From Bombus terrestris (taxonomy: Eukaryota; Arthropoda; Insecta; Hymenoptera; Apidae): DNA of 64,000 nt. This document shows, piece after piece, positions 22,701 through 37,700 of this stretch; position 1 is the stretch's first letter; each line of letters starts with the position of its first letter. The stretch lies in contig NC_063275.1 in the NCBI RefSeq assembly GCF_910591885.1, positions 16,666,501 through 16,730,500 of the forward strand, written 5' to 3'. The position numbers were made by a program, and so were the translations under genes. Below the pieces are notes generated by a model that had not been told where the DNA came from, searched no databases, and saw only the letters and a list, made by a program, of their open reading frames with translations.

Positions 22701-25700
22701 GAGCCAGATCGGCCTCTTTCCTCTTCTCGCGCGTCAGGGGTTGATCGCATCAACTGCTTGTTTCCATGGCGATTGCTAATCGGCCCGTCCTTCGCTTCCC
22801 GTTTCAACGTCGCGCCTTTGTTCGCGTTCCTCGCGCCCGCCCGGGGGTTAACGCGTCAAGCTACAGGCAATCTGCCTCCAGAGGTCCCAATAACTTTATC
22901 CGATTCTTCCCCTACCGCTCAGCTGCCTATAAATACTCCATTTATATTTTTTAGCACTGTCACTTTCTTCTATTAAATAATTGATACGTTTGAATATCCT
23001 TTCTGCTTGTTAATTATAGATAGATATATCAAGATAAAAACTGAATGATTGAAAAGAAAAGTAATTGAATCTGAAGTAGCAATAACTCTACGATAACGGA
23101 ATTGGTCTTCACCCTTCCAATTCTCCGGACACGAAGATACAACACTACCCCTTAAAGAAACGGTTCGAGCGAATCAACCATTAAAGCCCGCTGAAACAGC
23201 CATTTTTCGCGACCCTCGGCCGCACGGCGGTTAACGTAAACGCGTTTGTCATGGCGTAGCTTTTAAGAGGGATAAGAACGGGGGTGAGTGACCATGGCCA
23301 GCTCGAAACGAGGCAGGTGTGCGGGCTCGACCGACTCCGCCCCTCGTTACCGCTCGTAACTAGGGGTGATATCCGACTTCTTTTTTCCTTCTCTGTCGTT
23401 CTCACGCTACCACCTCTATCCCCTTTTCCCACTCTTAGAATCTATACCCTCGACACACACCTTTCACAGGTATGGTTCCGCGGGTTCCGCGGTCTTTATC
23501 AACGCGAAAATGCAGCCATTTCGGTGACGGCGCCATCTTCCCTTGGTAGATACGTGTATGCACGCATACAGCGTCCCTTCGCACGCGTTCACTCACCTAG
23601 AAGGAGGTACCTGCCTCATGGTCGAGCTTCGGTTTAATCAACCGCGAAGCCACGCCAACCTTCTGCGGCCCCTTTCATCCGCCTCTACCTCCGATTCATG
23701 GTCGGCTAGAATATCGCGACAATTAGATACATGTCCGGTGTGTGTTCGAGTGGACAGCTTTGGACGCTTTCACTTCTTCCTTTTTTGATATCTTTTATAG
23801 TAAATATTTTTTACAGTAATCGATTGTCTACAGATAAGCTGTGAGCCTTCTACGTATCAAACAAAACCTTTCAAACATTTCACCTAAAACCTGTTCGCAT
23901 AACATTGTAAAACAATTTTGTCATATTTCTTCGAAGCTCGGAAGAGCAAAAAGAAGATTAAATGTGGGAATGCGAAAATATGAACATAACCGGTTAGCGG
24001 AGGGTTCTTGTCAGAGTTAGGGAATTTTTAAAAGGATAGGAATAAAATTGCTTTAAATTTCCATCGTGAACCGACAATGAGACTACTTCGATCGATGCAT
24101 GATCGAACCAAAGACGGATAAAAGGTAGAAGACGACGACGATGATTCTCTCCTGGCGGTTTATACAACGAACGCATCTACCGTGTACCGATGTCGTCGCG
24201 TTAAGTTCTCAGAAGCGCTTCGCAGACTTGCAACACATCGCGTTGAAGTTTTGCGAACGTGGTGACAGTCGGTTGTTCCACATCCAACTTTATTACCAGT
24301 TGCTCGCAACGTGACAGATCGATCGTAAACCCGGCGGTGCGCGCGTGTGCACGCACGTGTGAACGCGCGCTGAGAAACCTGGGAGAAGAGGTAAGTGCAC
24401 CCACACGCGGACACGACTAACTCTCACGACGAAGATTATACAATCTCACTCTCACTCCTTTTCTCCGTCTCCATTGTACGTGCAACCGAGTTTATATAAA
24501 ATGATACACGGTTCGCTACTTTGTCATACGATCGTTTAAATCCATCACGAAGCACACACCGCCCCGTAGGAGCCACGATTAAAGTCACTCGCCGCTGAAT
24601 TATCGTCGACCGAGATTACTCGGCAGCGCGGCGCTCTGTTATGGCTAACTCGCGAAAATTTACAAAAGCCAAACGACTCGGAGCTCCGAGTTCCAGCGGC
24701 TACACGCTCGTATGTCTCGTTCTACCGTTACACCGCTGCACGAGTCTTTAACGCTCGATAAAGAACACGCTGAGTCGAGTATGTAATTTGTGTCTGAAAT
24801 GTAACCAGCTACCCTTTAGGTAAAAGGACACGCTCTTCTGTAAAACATTAATTCATTCCACGCGTCTACGAACCTCAAAAAATTTCCACGCTTAACATTT
24901 TACAACTCACTCAACGCTTTGCGTTCCCTACATACATATACATATATATATACCTTTGATACTCGAAACAACCTATACGTTTGCATAATTTGCAAGAGTT
25001 TTAGAATTGTACGGGGAGTCGTGTTGGCAGATACTCAAAGAATTGATTAATCGATCGACCTATAAATCTTTAAAACGACTCTTTCCTCATAGCATGAAGC
25101 ATGCACGGATGACCTTTCGACACGCGTTATTCGCAAAGCAACGTTCACCTGGATGCTCGTACTCGCGAGGAGAATATCGGTAGAAGGGGTGCGGCCCGGT
25201 CATTAAATCCAAGTCGACCGCTCGACAGGCCTAATCTGCGTCCATTAAGGCTAATGAGAAAAGCGCGGAGGCGCGGCTGCGAGACGACGACGCGCTGTCA
25301 TCTGCACGTCGAAGTTTCAAGAAGAGAAGGAGGGACGCGGTGGCATGTCCCCGCTAACGAAAAACGCGTGTCGGTGACTTTTCACCGGCGCAACCCTTGC
25401 GAGGCAAAAACCACCCTCTAGGACTAAAACCGGGTCATTAAACGGCCGTACATCATCGGGGGACGTGACACGTCCTGAAACGCCGCGCGTGGGGCCCGCA
25501 CTCATTAACTTTGGGATATTCCCGGTTTCTGTCAGATCCGAGGACGGTTTGACGACCGAACGAGCCCTCCGGGAACGCTATAGACGAGAATGAATTTGTC
25601 CTTTTGTACGATTGGTGCTGGAAGATCGATCGAGAGGGTCTTGGTTCTGGAGTTCCAGGTTTAAGATGCAGAATTGGGCATTTGAAAAATATGTACAAAG

Positions 25701-28700
25701 TTATAGGTTTTGGAATAATAGAAAATATCATATTCGAGTCATGGAAATTCGACCACAATCGACCGTAAGTTTCCGATATATGTAGAATAAATGATAGACT
25801 AGTATCAATTTGGATCTGGAACTAAGCTAGGTAGACATTTTAGAAAACAAGATTATACAAATTTCAATATGTAGACACGCGAGTAGGTACTGTTGCGCGT
25901 TCTACGTAGACAGGAGAACGATCGATGAACAACCTTGTTAGACGGCTAACCGTTAGGATGAATCAGATGCGCGGCATGATTCGATGTAATTCTATTGCGA
26001 GAGCGAAGACGGCAAATATTTGGCGGGGCTTTCAGAAAGGGTTGGCAATATACTCGCGGCGTAAATCAAATAAGCGATCTTATCGTGGAAACGTACACCG
26101 GTTGTTGGCAACGCTAAATGGTCTTAGATAGGATCGACGTTCGTATCGTTCTAGGTTTAGTAAATAATGCACGGACAATGTCCTCTCGATACAAAACTCT
26201 CTGTCCATAAAGGTATGAAACGACGGAAAACGTTTCACAATCGTGTAACGAAGGGACCTTTCGGTATAAAAACTCCCTTTAATCTTATCAAATTCGTGGG
26301 AAACAGTGCTGGATATCGAAGGAAATCAATTCGCCTAAGAGCCAATTTCTGTCATGAACAAATATAGGATCCCTCGGTAATAATTCATCAAACAATCATA
26401 CTCCTCTAATGACCGAAATTGATATATGAAGATTTAGGGTTAGATTTGATATGTATCAATAGTATAATGTTTCTAGATAACGAATGAATATATACGTGTC
26501 TCATTTCCTTTTAAGTTACAATAGATATGTAGATTGATACATTAAATATTTAGTTCCTACGTAAAGTTTCTCTAATCCCGAGAAATACTTCGATCTTGAT
26601 ATGTATTTCTAATTTACGAGTGATTATCATATTTGTATACTTAACATGTATACTTGTATACTTATCTACAAAATCTATGAAAACGGTGGATTAGAAAAAT
26701 TATATAAATCAAATTAAAAATAAAAAAAACAACCGTAGAGAATTCCTAATAGATCTCTAACTTCCAATGCCACGAAACTTCTACTAAGAAGAACTTTCGG
26801 AAAAAAAAGATAATAAACTTGGCGACTTTTCGCACTCTCATTTTCTTTCATTTGTTTCCTATACAAAATCTTGAACTAGATGCTCGCAGCAAACATAGAT
26901 TTTACCAACTATCCGTGAAAGAAATGGGTTCGCGCACCTGTTCGCCGAGGAAACGGCGACGACGACCGGGCGAGCGGCGATTAAGATTCGCGGATCGTCG
27001 CGACGTCCTTAAACGCGCTCGGGGCCCGAAGCGCGTGCCGACACATCGGTCGTTGTACGGACACACTTAATAATACGTGTCGTCGATCGAGGGACGCGGC
27101 GCGAAACGGGAGGAAGCCGAAGCCGGACATAGGAGCAGCCTATGTAAGCGCGGCCTGTGTTCGTACAACCAGTGACTGCGCTACCCACTGGCCGCTTGTT
27201 TCTTATTGTTTACCCTATATGTCCCCGGAAGCAGGGCCAATCCGCCGGAAAGACGAGACCGTTAACCCACACGATCCCAAGACCTCGCGGCCGTGCATGC
27301 CAACTCTTTATTATTGGCTTTTTGTATGCTTATGTTAAACGGTCGACGAAGCGCGCGCCCTGGCATAATGTGCTCTGCGATCCTCGCCACCTCCTTTCTA
27401 TTCGCTTCTATCCTTATCCTTCTTTTCTTTCTCCTTTTATTATTATTAGAAAACGTTGCAAAACTTCGACGAGTTACTAGAATAGCCGGAAAAGGATTCA
27501 CCGATGAGAAACCTCGTAGAGACTGATGAAAGTCGAAGCAGAGTAAAATGTAGATCTCTCAGAAACCAAACTGATCTTTGCTTTTTACGATAGTCTCAAT
27601 TGGAGGATCATATACAGGATTGATGTTCAATCCTCAAGTTTCGCCTCCGATATATAGCATAGTTGAGCAAATAATTGTTTACACAAAAAGAACCTGTGAA
27701 CACGTTGCTATCTTATTAACCAGCGCAAAAAAAAGCAAACTTAATACCGGTACACGGTGTATTGAGTTACGCGTTAAGTTTTGCGTTACGTAAGTAGCGG
27801 TCGAACATCGAAAGAGCATTATCGATGCGACAATTGTTACTCAGCTGCTATTAGCGTCATCGAGCTTGAGTTTCTTCGCGACATAATATCGTACGTGCGT
27901 GGGAAAGAGCATTGATAAATGTTGTGTGGTCAGGTCGATCCTCGTTGAACGTTGACTGGTAAGCTCTAACGACGTTGAAAACTATGTATCGAAGCATAAC
28001 ATGCAAAAATAAATCTCGTGCCGTGGCTTTTATTACAACGTTTCGAGAAAAAAGACTTCGATAACGTATCGAGTCCACAGCGACAAATAGACTGGCGTAC
28101 GTGTGTGTAGGAAAAATGCAAGGAAAATAACGACTATCGAGTATATGTATACCGATATTTTTGGCCGATGGACACTCCGTTGGCAACGAGATATGAACTT
28201 CTGGTGTCTACGACAATGCGTCCAAGTAGAAAAACGTGGCAATTAACATGTTTAACTCGAGTAGAAATTAATTGCAAAGTGTAGGTAGAAATTAGCCTTG
28301 TTCGTTAACGATGTAGCGTCGTTAATGCGTTGAATCATTCCATGTTTCAACGACGGTGCAAGCGTTCCCGTCCACCCAAAGAAAATTGATTTCAGTAATA
28401 TCGTGTTAAATTTGAATTCGATTGCTCGGGGAAGCGGGTATCGTGTGTCGAGGTAATGAAATCGCTGCTCGATATCTTCACCTATCGATACATCGTTTGC
28501 ATTAATCAACGTATTCCTCGAGCAAGTGTCCGCTGAAGAACCGAACGAAGAAACAGTGGTCTGTGTATCAGTTCATAACCGCTTATCTTGACAAATGGAA
28601 TTACGGTCGCGAGAAATTGAGACAAATCGTGTAACACGACGTATCAATCAATTCCGCGGGAAATTTAAACACTTGTATTTCCAACAAGTTGTGTCAATGT

Positions 28701-31700
28701 AATTAGCTCATCGTATCTTCGATCGAATCGTTCGATTGTCCCTTCTTTCTTCGATCGATAAAATCAATTAACATACCCCGAATAAATGAATTAGCACCAT
28801 AATGAGAACCAGATACGACTATATTATATTATTGTGATATATAGTGATTATATTATTGTACAAAAATTTGGAATTAAATACTTTTGCGATCTTCGCAAAA
28901 TATATGCACGTACTAAATACGTAAGTATTATGTAATTTCTGTATCGTATATTTTCAGGCTTGTTTCTTTACTTCATCCATATAATCGTGATTGTTAAATG
29001 TCATTACTAACAGCTAATGAAATTTCGAAATGTTTCGTGCAACACACATAATACATTCGTAAAAGGTATCTGCAAATGTTCGAATACTTTCGTCAGTCCG
29101 TGTACGATCAAAGGTAAAAAAGACTAGATTGTTCGACGTCGATCACTGACAACGGATCTCGAAGCCGACAGGTGCATCCCCGGATCTTCCGGTAATTGTT
29201 ATCGCGGCGAGGAGTTGCGGTTCCGGTGTGGACCGGCGCGGTAGGTCTCCGTAAAGGAAGACCCGGTGCGCGAACCGACTAGACCGAATGGATGCTAAGC
29301 AAGCTGTAGTACCCGATCGCTTCCTTGCATACGAAGCAGTCTCCGCCGGAAGTGCGTCACGCGGCAGTATAGATTCCACGAGGTGAGACCGGCGCGGAGA
29401 ACGACGTCGTTGACTCGTCACCGGGTCGTCGGATACGTGACCGCGGGTCGCGTTTCTCCGGACCAGATCGAAATAACTGATACGCGCCGGATGTTTTATC
29501 ATTTGCAACATTATCGCGACATAATACGTCAAATGTAATACGTATATATTATAAAATTCGCACGCAGAGATATCGTCAGTTTATTTTCTATTATCGCGAA
29601 TGTCGTTTGCGTGAAAGAAGCAGCCATATGTACGTATAGTTACTATATCCTCTTTTGAGAACCACTGTTTCAGTATTTCTTTGTGTTCGTACATAACTCC
29701 TCGGTAAATTATGTGTTACTTTATACGGAATAATTCTTCGCAACGATCTTGTAAAGAACTAATAAACTACTCGCCCATTACTGGCTACAATATCGCTTCC
29801 CCATATTCTCATTGTTTACAATCATCGATCTCATTAGCAAGTCGTAAAAGCGAGCTTACAAATCGGTTCGAGTGTCACAGTTTGGCATCTCTATGTACAT
29901 AAATTCCATGGCGGGGACGCGACGATAACGATAACGTGATATCAGCTGAAGACAGAAACGAGAAAAGGACAGAGACAGGGGAAGGAAAAATTGAAAAATC
30001 CAGTGACGCCGAGAAGAAGGCCGGAAACGTAGATAGACCGATTAATTATCGACAGAGTTCGCTTGGTCCACCTCTCTGTGCCATGCGTCTCCAAAGGCAA
30101 GCACTCCGAATATTTATAATCTTGCCCTGCGCAGATAATACGATTCCGATTTATCAGGCGGGCAAGACCTTTCACCGATCGCATCGTGACACGCGTTGAC
30201 CGATTCCAGCGCCAAGCGCGAGAATAAAAACGCCCAAGGCGACAGTCCCGGGTCAACGGAGCGCTAATTTATTGGAATGTTTATGTGGTTCTCTGGCGCG
30301 TTATCGGGAACGCGCGCGCGAGAACGCGTCGACCAAAGCTGACTCGCGTGAACGCACGTCGGAGTAAAGCAAGACTTCTCCTCTCTTTCTTCTCCTATAT
30401 TGTCGAGATTTCGTGTGAGAGAACAGGAGCGTATTGGAGATTCGACTTGCTCGCTCGAAAGACAATTGAGATAATTTTGAAGTGGCAGGAAAACTTTCCG
30501 CGCGGGTGACGTCGCTCGGTTTCTTCGGCGGTTAATTAACACGAGAGCACGCACGTTCGATTTGCGTTGAAGCATTTGGAGAAAGGTATATTATTCTTAG
30601 TGGTCATATCGTACGAACGTACTGCTATCTGCTCGGCCGAGTCGTATTTCTGTACCGACACCGTGTTTATCGTTTCGCGCGACTTTCTTCAAGAGCGTGC
30701 AACTGAAAATAATTATACAGTTAGCCGTTCCGGCTTCGAAAATGTTCGTCGATGGTTATGCCGAGATTCCAGCGAATCGAGGGAGATTTAGTACGCGACT
30801 GTCTTTATCACCGCGTGAAATATATGATGGTACTTTGGAAAGCCTCCACTCGTACGTTCTCCGTGAAGAGTTCGTTGCTTTAAATACGCGGTATTTCTTT
30901 CCGAATTGTCCATAAACGTTATCCCCTAATTGTCCAAAGCGATATGCGCCATTTAGAATTTGGGAAGAATATTACCTTCTCGAAGAGAAAGCGTAGATTT
31001 CTTTTATCTTCATCTTTATTACCCTTCGGAGGGAAATCCGAAAGATCGATGTAGAAGAAACGCAGAAATATTTTGAAAACTCACCCGTTGTAGGGGTAGG
31101 TGGCGAAGGCGGCATCGTAAGGATGGTACACGGATGGATAAGGCCACGCTGCCGCGGCTCCTGCTCCAAGATTTTCCTTCAGATCGAGGCTAGCAGCCTG
31201 CAAGCAAAGCAATTATACTTGTTAATAACGTGTGGCAACGCCTCGCATGAGTAATTAACGCAACTAAAAAAGACCAATTCCTCGATGCGTGATTCGAGTC
31301 GTGATTCGTTCCAATCTGGAACGCATGCCCAATTGCAAAACGAACGGAACATAGTGGTACTATCTTTCGATGTAGAAATGCCACTGGACGATATCGTGTA
31401 TCTTCCACTCGTGGAAGTCGACTAAAAAATCACGTGTATCACAGAACGTGTCCCAAAATGGAATTCTGTCGACGTTGAAACGTTCATTTTAATTTTCAAT
31501 TATGCTTATACTATTCGATCCTGGTACAAAAAAAAGCATCTAACCAGTTTAACCAGCGGAAGTATCCACTTTTTTTTAAGGACGTGGCGGTTAATCGGCG
31601 CCTTCACGATCGATCTTCAATTCATCGACGATAATGAGAAAAATAGCTGGCAAAGCAGCGATAACAGTAATTAGAATCGATGTGTGCCGTTATTGTTTGT

Positions 31701-34700
31701 TTCTGTAACCCATAACCCGACGGTTTGACTTCGTATACCAGCCGCATTTAAACCTCTATCAACCGGTAGAATAATAGAACCATAGAATTCTTCTCGCCCT
31801 TCGTTCCCCCTTCTCATTCGAAACGATCCGTTGTTCTTCTCCCAGACTTTTTTCATATGCATTAGTCTTGCATTAACGACATTAATTATACATCGTGTTC
31901 GAACTGCGTAGCCATCGCTGGATTGGCGTAATTAGCACTCGAAAATAACGGGCGGTTCGAGTTCCTTGACCTAGGAAATTCACGCGCCCAACGTCGCATT
32001 TATTTGAGACTCTGAAAACGTTGTTCGACCCATGTAATTTCATGTGTTTAAACTGAACTTAAAAGCAAAGGAGATCTAGATTTCTAACGCACATGAATAT
32101 TCTAAAACACAAACGTTTTGTCGTACATTGATAACGCTAATTTTCGCTCGTGACAATATTTTTCTTTTATCTTCATTTTAGTCCATCTTACTAACGTTTT
32201 ACCGATATCTTCTATCGTAAATCTTACAAATGTTTCACGATTGTTGTAATATGTGGTTGTCAGAAAACTTCCGATTTTGTTTTCTACGGTTGTATTGACA
32301 AAAATATAAATACGTATGAAAATTGACCATCTGTTGTGTAAGTTTGAAATCAGTCACGAAGCAACTAGAAAATCACGATCGAAACGAACGATCTCATTAA
32401 AAACGGTGCTCGATAGGTGCAAGTAGAAGAGTCTCGCGAACATTAGCCACGAAGGTACCTCGAGTACGTGGTTCCGCGCAACCTGTGTGTGCAATCTGCT
32501 GCTCGGTTACGAGGAGAGGCCACACTCTTATGCGCTTACCCCTTAAGCTCGATCATAAAGAGCGACGATAACAGGCCGGCCACGGCGACGGCTCGAACAC
32601 GACAGTGTTCCACTGTTACGACAGGACGGATTCATAAATTTACGCTTCGCAGCTATTTTCTCCGTGTATGCGCTTTGTGTGTGGTCCGATAACCTCTCTC
32701 GGTCGGACGAATACACGCGATTGCCGATCCAAAGTCGCTATGCTTCTTCTCTCCTCCCATGCTCCCATGCCTATATTAACATCACACTGTCCGGGATCTT
32801 TCGCTGCGATAACATCTCGATTATCGTTGAACGCTTCGCGAACGTGCATGCCAAATGAAAGCATCTTTCTTTCTCTCTCTCTGTTCTACCATTGGCGGAG
32901 AAAAACTTGCACGAGATTCGATATACGTTTAGAATCTAACGCGTATAGTATCGTCGCGAGTTGGTCAATCCACGAGTTCGTTATCTTTCCGATGAAACTA
33001 GCGGTGATGTAAGATAAGCGGTAGATTCGTATGAACAATATTTTAACGAAGGTTAGACAATGGTAGAAATTTATATTCTGGTAAGAAAAAGAAAAGAAAC
33101 AAAGGAAGAGAGAAAATATTTAGTAAAAGATCAGGAAAATTGTTGGCGATTGGGACTGATTACGTTGATGGTAATAAAGACGAAAAGATCTTCGAACGGT
33201 CGTGGATGCAATGAAACGAACTTTTAAGGCTGCTGGTTGAAAGGGATGAAAAGCTGGTCGTATGAACATTGAGCGCGAGCCGCGCATTGCGTTGACGTTT
33301 ATTACACGAGAACAGTCGCTCGAGCCGTGATAGCATAATTAAACAATGCAGGGTGAAATCGGGAAAGTACGCGCCACTGAATGGATGGAGTGTAGAGAAT
33401 AATTTTACCCGATTGCCGATTTTATACAATTCTCAGCTCTGTTATTCACCCATTGATATCCATTGTTACAAATAGTACCGGTAAAAATCATCTCGATTTC
33501 CTTTATATTAATAGATCCTTTGTTAAAACAAAAAAAGAATAATAGAATTCCATCATTCTCCATAAATTAATTCTATAAAAAAATAATTTCAAACTTTGCC
33601 TAACCTAATACAAATAATAATCTTCAACGAGAAAAAAAAAGACAAAAATCTAAATCTACTCACCGTAGGCGTGTAAAAAGGTGCCTGTTCGGCCCCCAAG
33701 GGCGGAAAATAGGCTGCCATGCCCTCGGAAGCGGCGGCGGCCGCCGCTGCCGCGTACGGCGCGCTGTACATGGAGAGCGCAGCAGGTAGCGCACCCAGAC
33801 GTTGATAACCGCCGAGAATCTCGTACTGACAGGAGCAGACAGTTTGACCCGTGAGCGGATCCGTGAAAATGGGTCTTCCGGTGTCGCAACACCGTCCGGT
33901 CGGCGTTGGGCCGCCGGTCGTCGGTGGCGGATGACCCTGCGACGGGCTGACCGACGTGGTTGGGCTACCTGGCGGCCTAACCACCGCGCTGGTCACCGCC
34001 ATCCTCGCGTTCGATAGACCGGCAGCTACGCCCAGGGGATGATTCGTGGTGGTGCCCGCTACGCTGACCAGCGACGAACCGCCTGCGCTCAGGATCGTAC
34101 CGGAGACCGGCGAGGCCGCAGAGGACGTCAGCGACGAGCTCACTGTCACAGGACACTGGAACAACAGATAGCATAATTTTTGATTAGATTGTATAATATA
34201 TACGTAGTGTGTGATAGTATTATATAGATTACATAGATATATTTAGAAGAAATAAAAGGATGGTCGAGAAAGTACTCGCGTGATATTGATTAATTACTTA
34301 AGTTAGGAAAAGATAAATTCTGTTGTTGTTATCGGTATCATTAACGATAAGAAGCGTGTGCTGAAATTATACAAGAGATCCCTGATTGATTTTTTTGTAA
34401 TCGTCGTTACAGATATTAAATTATGAAACGTGAAGTCCCTGGGCTGATGCAATAATTAGGATGATAGTGTACGAAATTCATTTGAAAGACGTATAAGAAA
34501 AAATTAACTTTTTTAACGTTTTATCGATATATTGTGATATTCGACGAGAAATAAGTATTTTGATAAAAAGACTTCTTAGCTTCGACTGAGATATGACGTA
34601 TTATTATATTTACCAAACAACAGACGGCTACGTGATCGATCGTATACATGTCCAGCGCCCTGAACATTCGTCGGTACGTATCATAATTTAAACAGGAGAT

Positions 34701-37700
34701 ACATTCTTGACTAAAAATTGTTTGCATTGCAGCGTATCGGTTGTGAGCCACGCGTTAAAAGGGGAAAGGATAACTTGCGTATCTCCGCGAAAACAAGATG
34801 TTTCGCGTCTTTCGACAAAATCGTTCCGAAAACGCGGAGCTTAAACAACGACTCGTTACAACGCCACTGTTTGCTTGAAAATTCTCGACGACCGCCCTGC
34901 TCCTTTCTCTCTGTTTCTCTCGGTAAACAATCCAGAGTGGGAGAGTGCGTTTATGTTCCGTAGGTCACCCACTCTCCATGGATCCCTCTCTTTACCTTTT
35001 CTCGCGTTACACGCTAACTGCTCCTCTTTTTCTCGCAATTTTTTATCGCGAGCTTAAAATTTACCTCCATCTCTTGACCTACTCGCGGTCAGATTTACGC
35101 TCGACATTTGTCGTTTAAGCGACGGCGAACGACCGTGTACCAGGTGCTACGAACCGTCGTCCATTCGCGCCGCCATTAGCTGGTTACGAAATCGGGAAAC
35201 TCGTAATCGTCGTGTTTTCACGTTTGTAGACACTCGTTCGAAACTACCATACGCGTCGAGACTTGCTCCTACGACTGTACGTACGCAACTGGGTACACAT
35301 ATGGGGAAGCATATTAACATAAAAAAAAGTTTGCTCAGGAGAGACTACCGGTATCACCGTCGAAGATTCGCTGACAACGTCAACGCCAGCATCACCGAGA
35401 CTGGACGTTTTAATCGTTACTCGATCTCGAGCCGTGTTACACGTTCTCCGATTGCACGGATGCACGCGAAGTGGAGCAGGTCGCAAGCTTCCCATTTTGC
35501 TGCGCGCCACAGCTCGTTAAGAACGAATTAATGGTCGTTGATCGCGGGAAAATTGATCGAACGGCGTTATGAAACCCGCCACGAGTTAACTGCGAACGAT
35601 ATCGTGTTCGGTTGCAAGTCCGGTTGGTTTAGCGTTTCTCGAAACGGACCGATGAATTCGTTGATACGCGAGTCCGTAGGTTAGATCGTTTGACTGGATA
35701 GAAAGACAGCCGATTCGTCGTGGAAACTATTACAAATTATTCCAACCGTTCGTCGAATTTTAGCAACTTCCGTAAGAACACGCGCATAATTTACTCGACG
35801 TTATCTAAACACGCTAATAAACGATGTAACATTTCCATATTAATCGTGCGACTTTCTCTCGGAGCGAATTGTGTGTACGAAATATCCGAAACGTATCCGT
35901 TTAACCCGATATATCCGTGGCGCGCAGCCTCCAGGGAACCGAGGGACTTCCGTTAAACACACACCTGCCGACGCGATTGTTTCCGATTTACGAAACAATA
36001 AACGCCTCCGGTGGCACGTTCGACGCCGATAATCGGCGACAGGCAGAGCAACAACGGGAGAGCAGCTGCGCGAACGAACCACACCCAGGAAGAGAAAGAG
36101 AGAGAGAGGGTGAAAGAGAGAAACCACCACCCTAAAAGGACTTTTCCAGCAGCGCAGCGGCGTGAAAAGCCAGAGGAGCAACTGCTAAGTCTAAAGGTCT
36201 TGGACGCGCGTTCCCCCATTCCATTCTCGGGAAGGTAAACCGAAAATCAAGCCCGTACATAATGCCAAGGCGTGCTCATTAATTCCATATCAAACAGCAC
36301 GGCTAAATAGATTAGCGGGTTGAGTGGCTTTCGCGCGGCGGAGCCTAAACAAACCCCCTACGTGTGGAACGTCCCCATTCGACCGCATCAATCCATCCAT
36401 CCATCCATCCATCCATCCATCCATCGCCTCGTTTCGATGGCTCCGAAACATATTGCCGAAAGGCAGGACCGCGCGTGCATTGTATTGGGACGAAAAACGT
36501 GACCCGCCGCGCATTATGGCACCGAGAGAGTGGCGTTAATGCGTGTCCCGGTTACGCTGTTCTGTCTGACGCTTCCAACTGCCTGGCAGTATAACACTAT
36601 GATGGTCAGGATCCACGCAGCCGTGGCTGGAAATCGCGTTTGACAGCAAGGACAAAAGTATCTCGATCGAACTCGATAAAACTCGATACGTGCGTTGGGA
36701 TACTCGGTTGGCCAAATACACATCGTCCCTTCTCTCTTTTCGATCATGCCGCGTTTCGAGCTACGGTTTTGCTAATACGCGCACGCGCGAATTGTAAGCT
36801 ACAGGGGCTTACACCGGTTGATATTTTAATCGCGGTCGCGATGATCGATCGACGCTCTATTTCGCGATTTATTTGCCGGAATTTGTCAATCGTTTTTGCT
36901 ATAGTACGAATCAATTTTTATGGAGGCTGGTAAGAATTGTGAAAAGAATTTTAGTCCATTCTTACATATACATAATGGTGTAGGTTAAACCTCAACTTTT
37001 ATGCAGCAGACTGTTCTATGCTTATTGTTGTAAAAGCGGCATCGTACCTTTCTGTGACAGAGAACAAAAGCACGACCTAATCATAAAATTAAAGGGACTT
37101 ACTTTCAAAAGTTGGAATATCTGACGAAATTCAAATTCCCTAAATCTTAGCATGCACCACTATGTTTTTCATCCCGCCATAAGTATGCTTCTATGGACAA
37201 GATTCGGTACGCCTGTGTATCGGGCAAAAGACAGAAGGTCGCAGGAGCCGCAGGAAGAGTGCATCGGGGCGGCAGATATACTGCGAGGCGGCTGTTCTCA
37301 CCGGGAATCGTAAGAATCCTGTGAGAGGTCCTCGAGAGAAAAGCGGAGGACGGGAAGAATGCGCTTCGGGGCTCGGGATCGGGCATGGGGTTAAACGACG
37401 AAGCGTGTTGGCGAGTGTCCGGAGCCACGGACCATAATTCAGTGCTACGGTCCGAGAGGAGAAGAAGAAGCGGCCGCCAGTTCCTGAGTTACTCCACGCG
37501 ATCGCATCGAACGAGAGAAGTGAGAGCCCGTGTGCAGCACTCTCGCAACCGTGTACACAGAACCGGCAACTATATCACACCTTGGAGCTCGTAGTCGCCA
37601 GATTCGCCTGGCTCTTGCCGCCTTTAAAGTAGCGTTCAAGGTAGCCATGTCGTGGCTATAGACCTGGAGAGTTCGTCGAAGCTGGCTACCACGAAGAGCG

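Noticed and set aside
29143..29532. 129-codon minus-strand ORF in intron 3
   Set aside because: Basic, Arg/Ser-rich composition typical of random GC-rich DNA; no splice sites linking it to mirr in frame were evident.
36320..36594. ORFs with Ser/Ile/His/Pro repeats
   Set aside because: Direct translation of the ATCC microsatellite.
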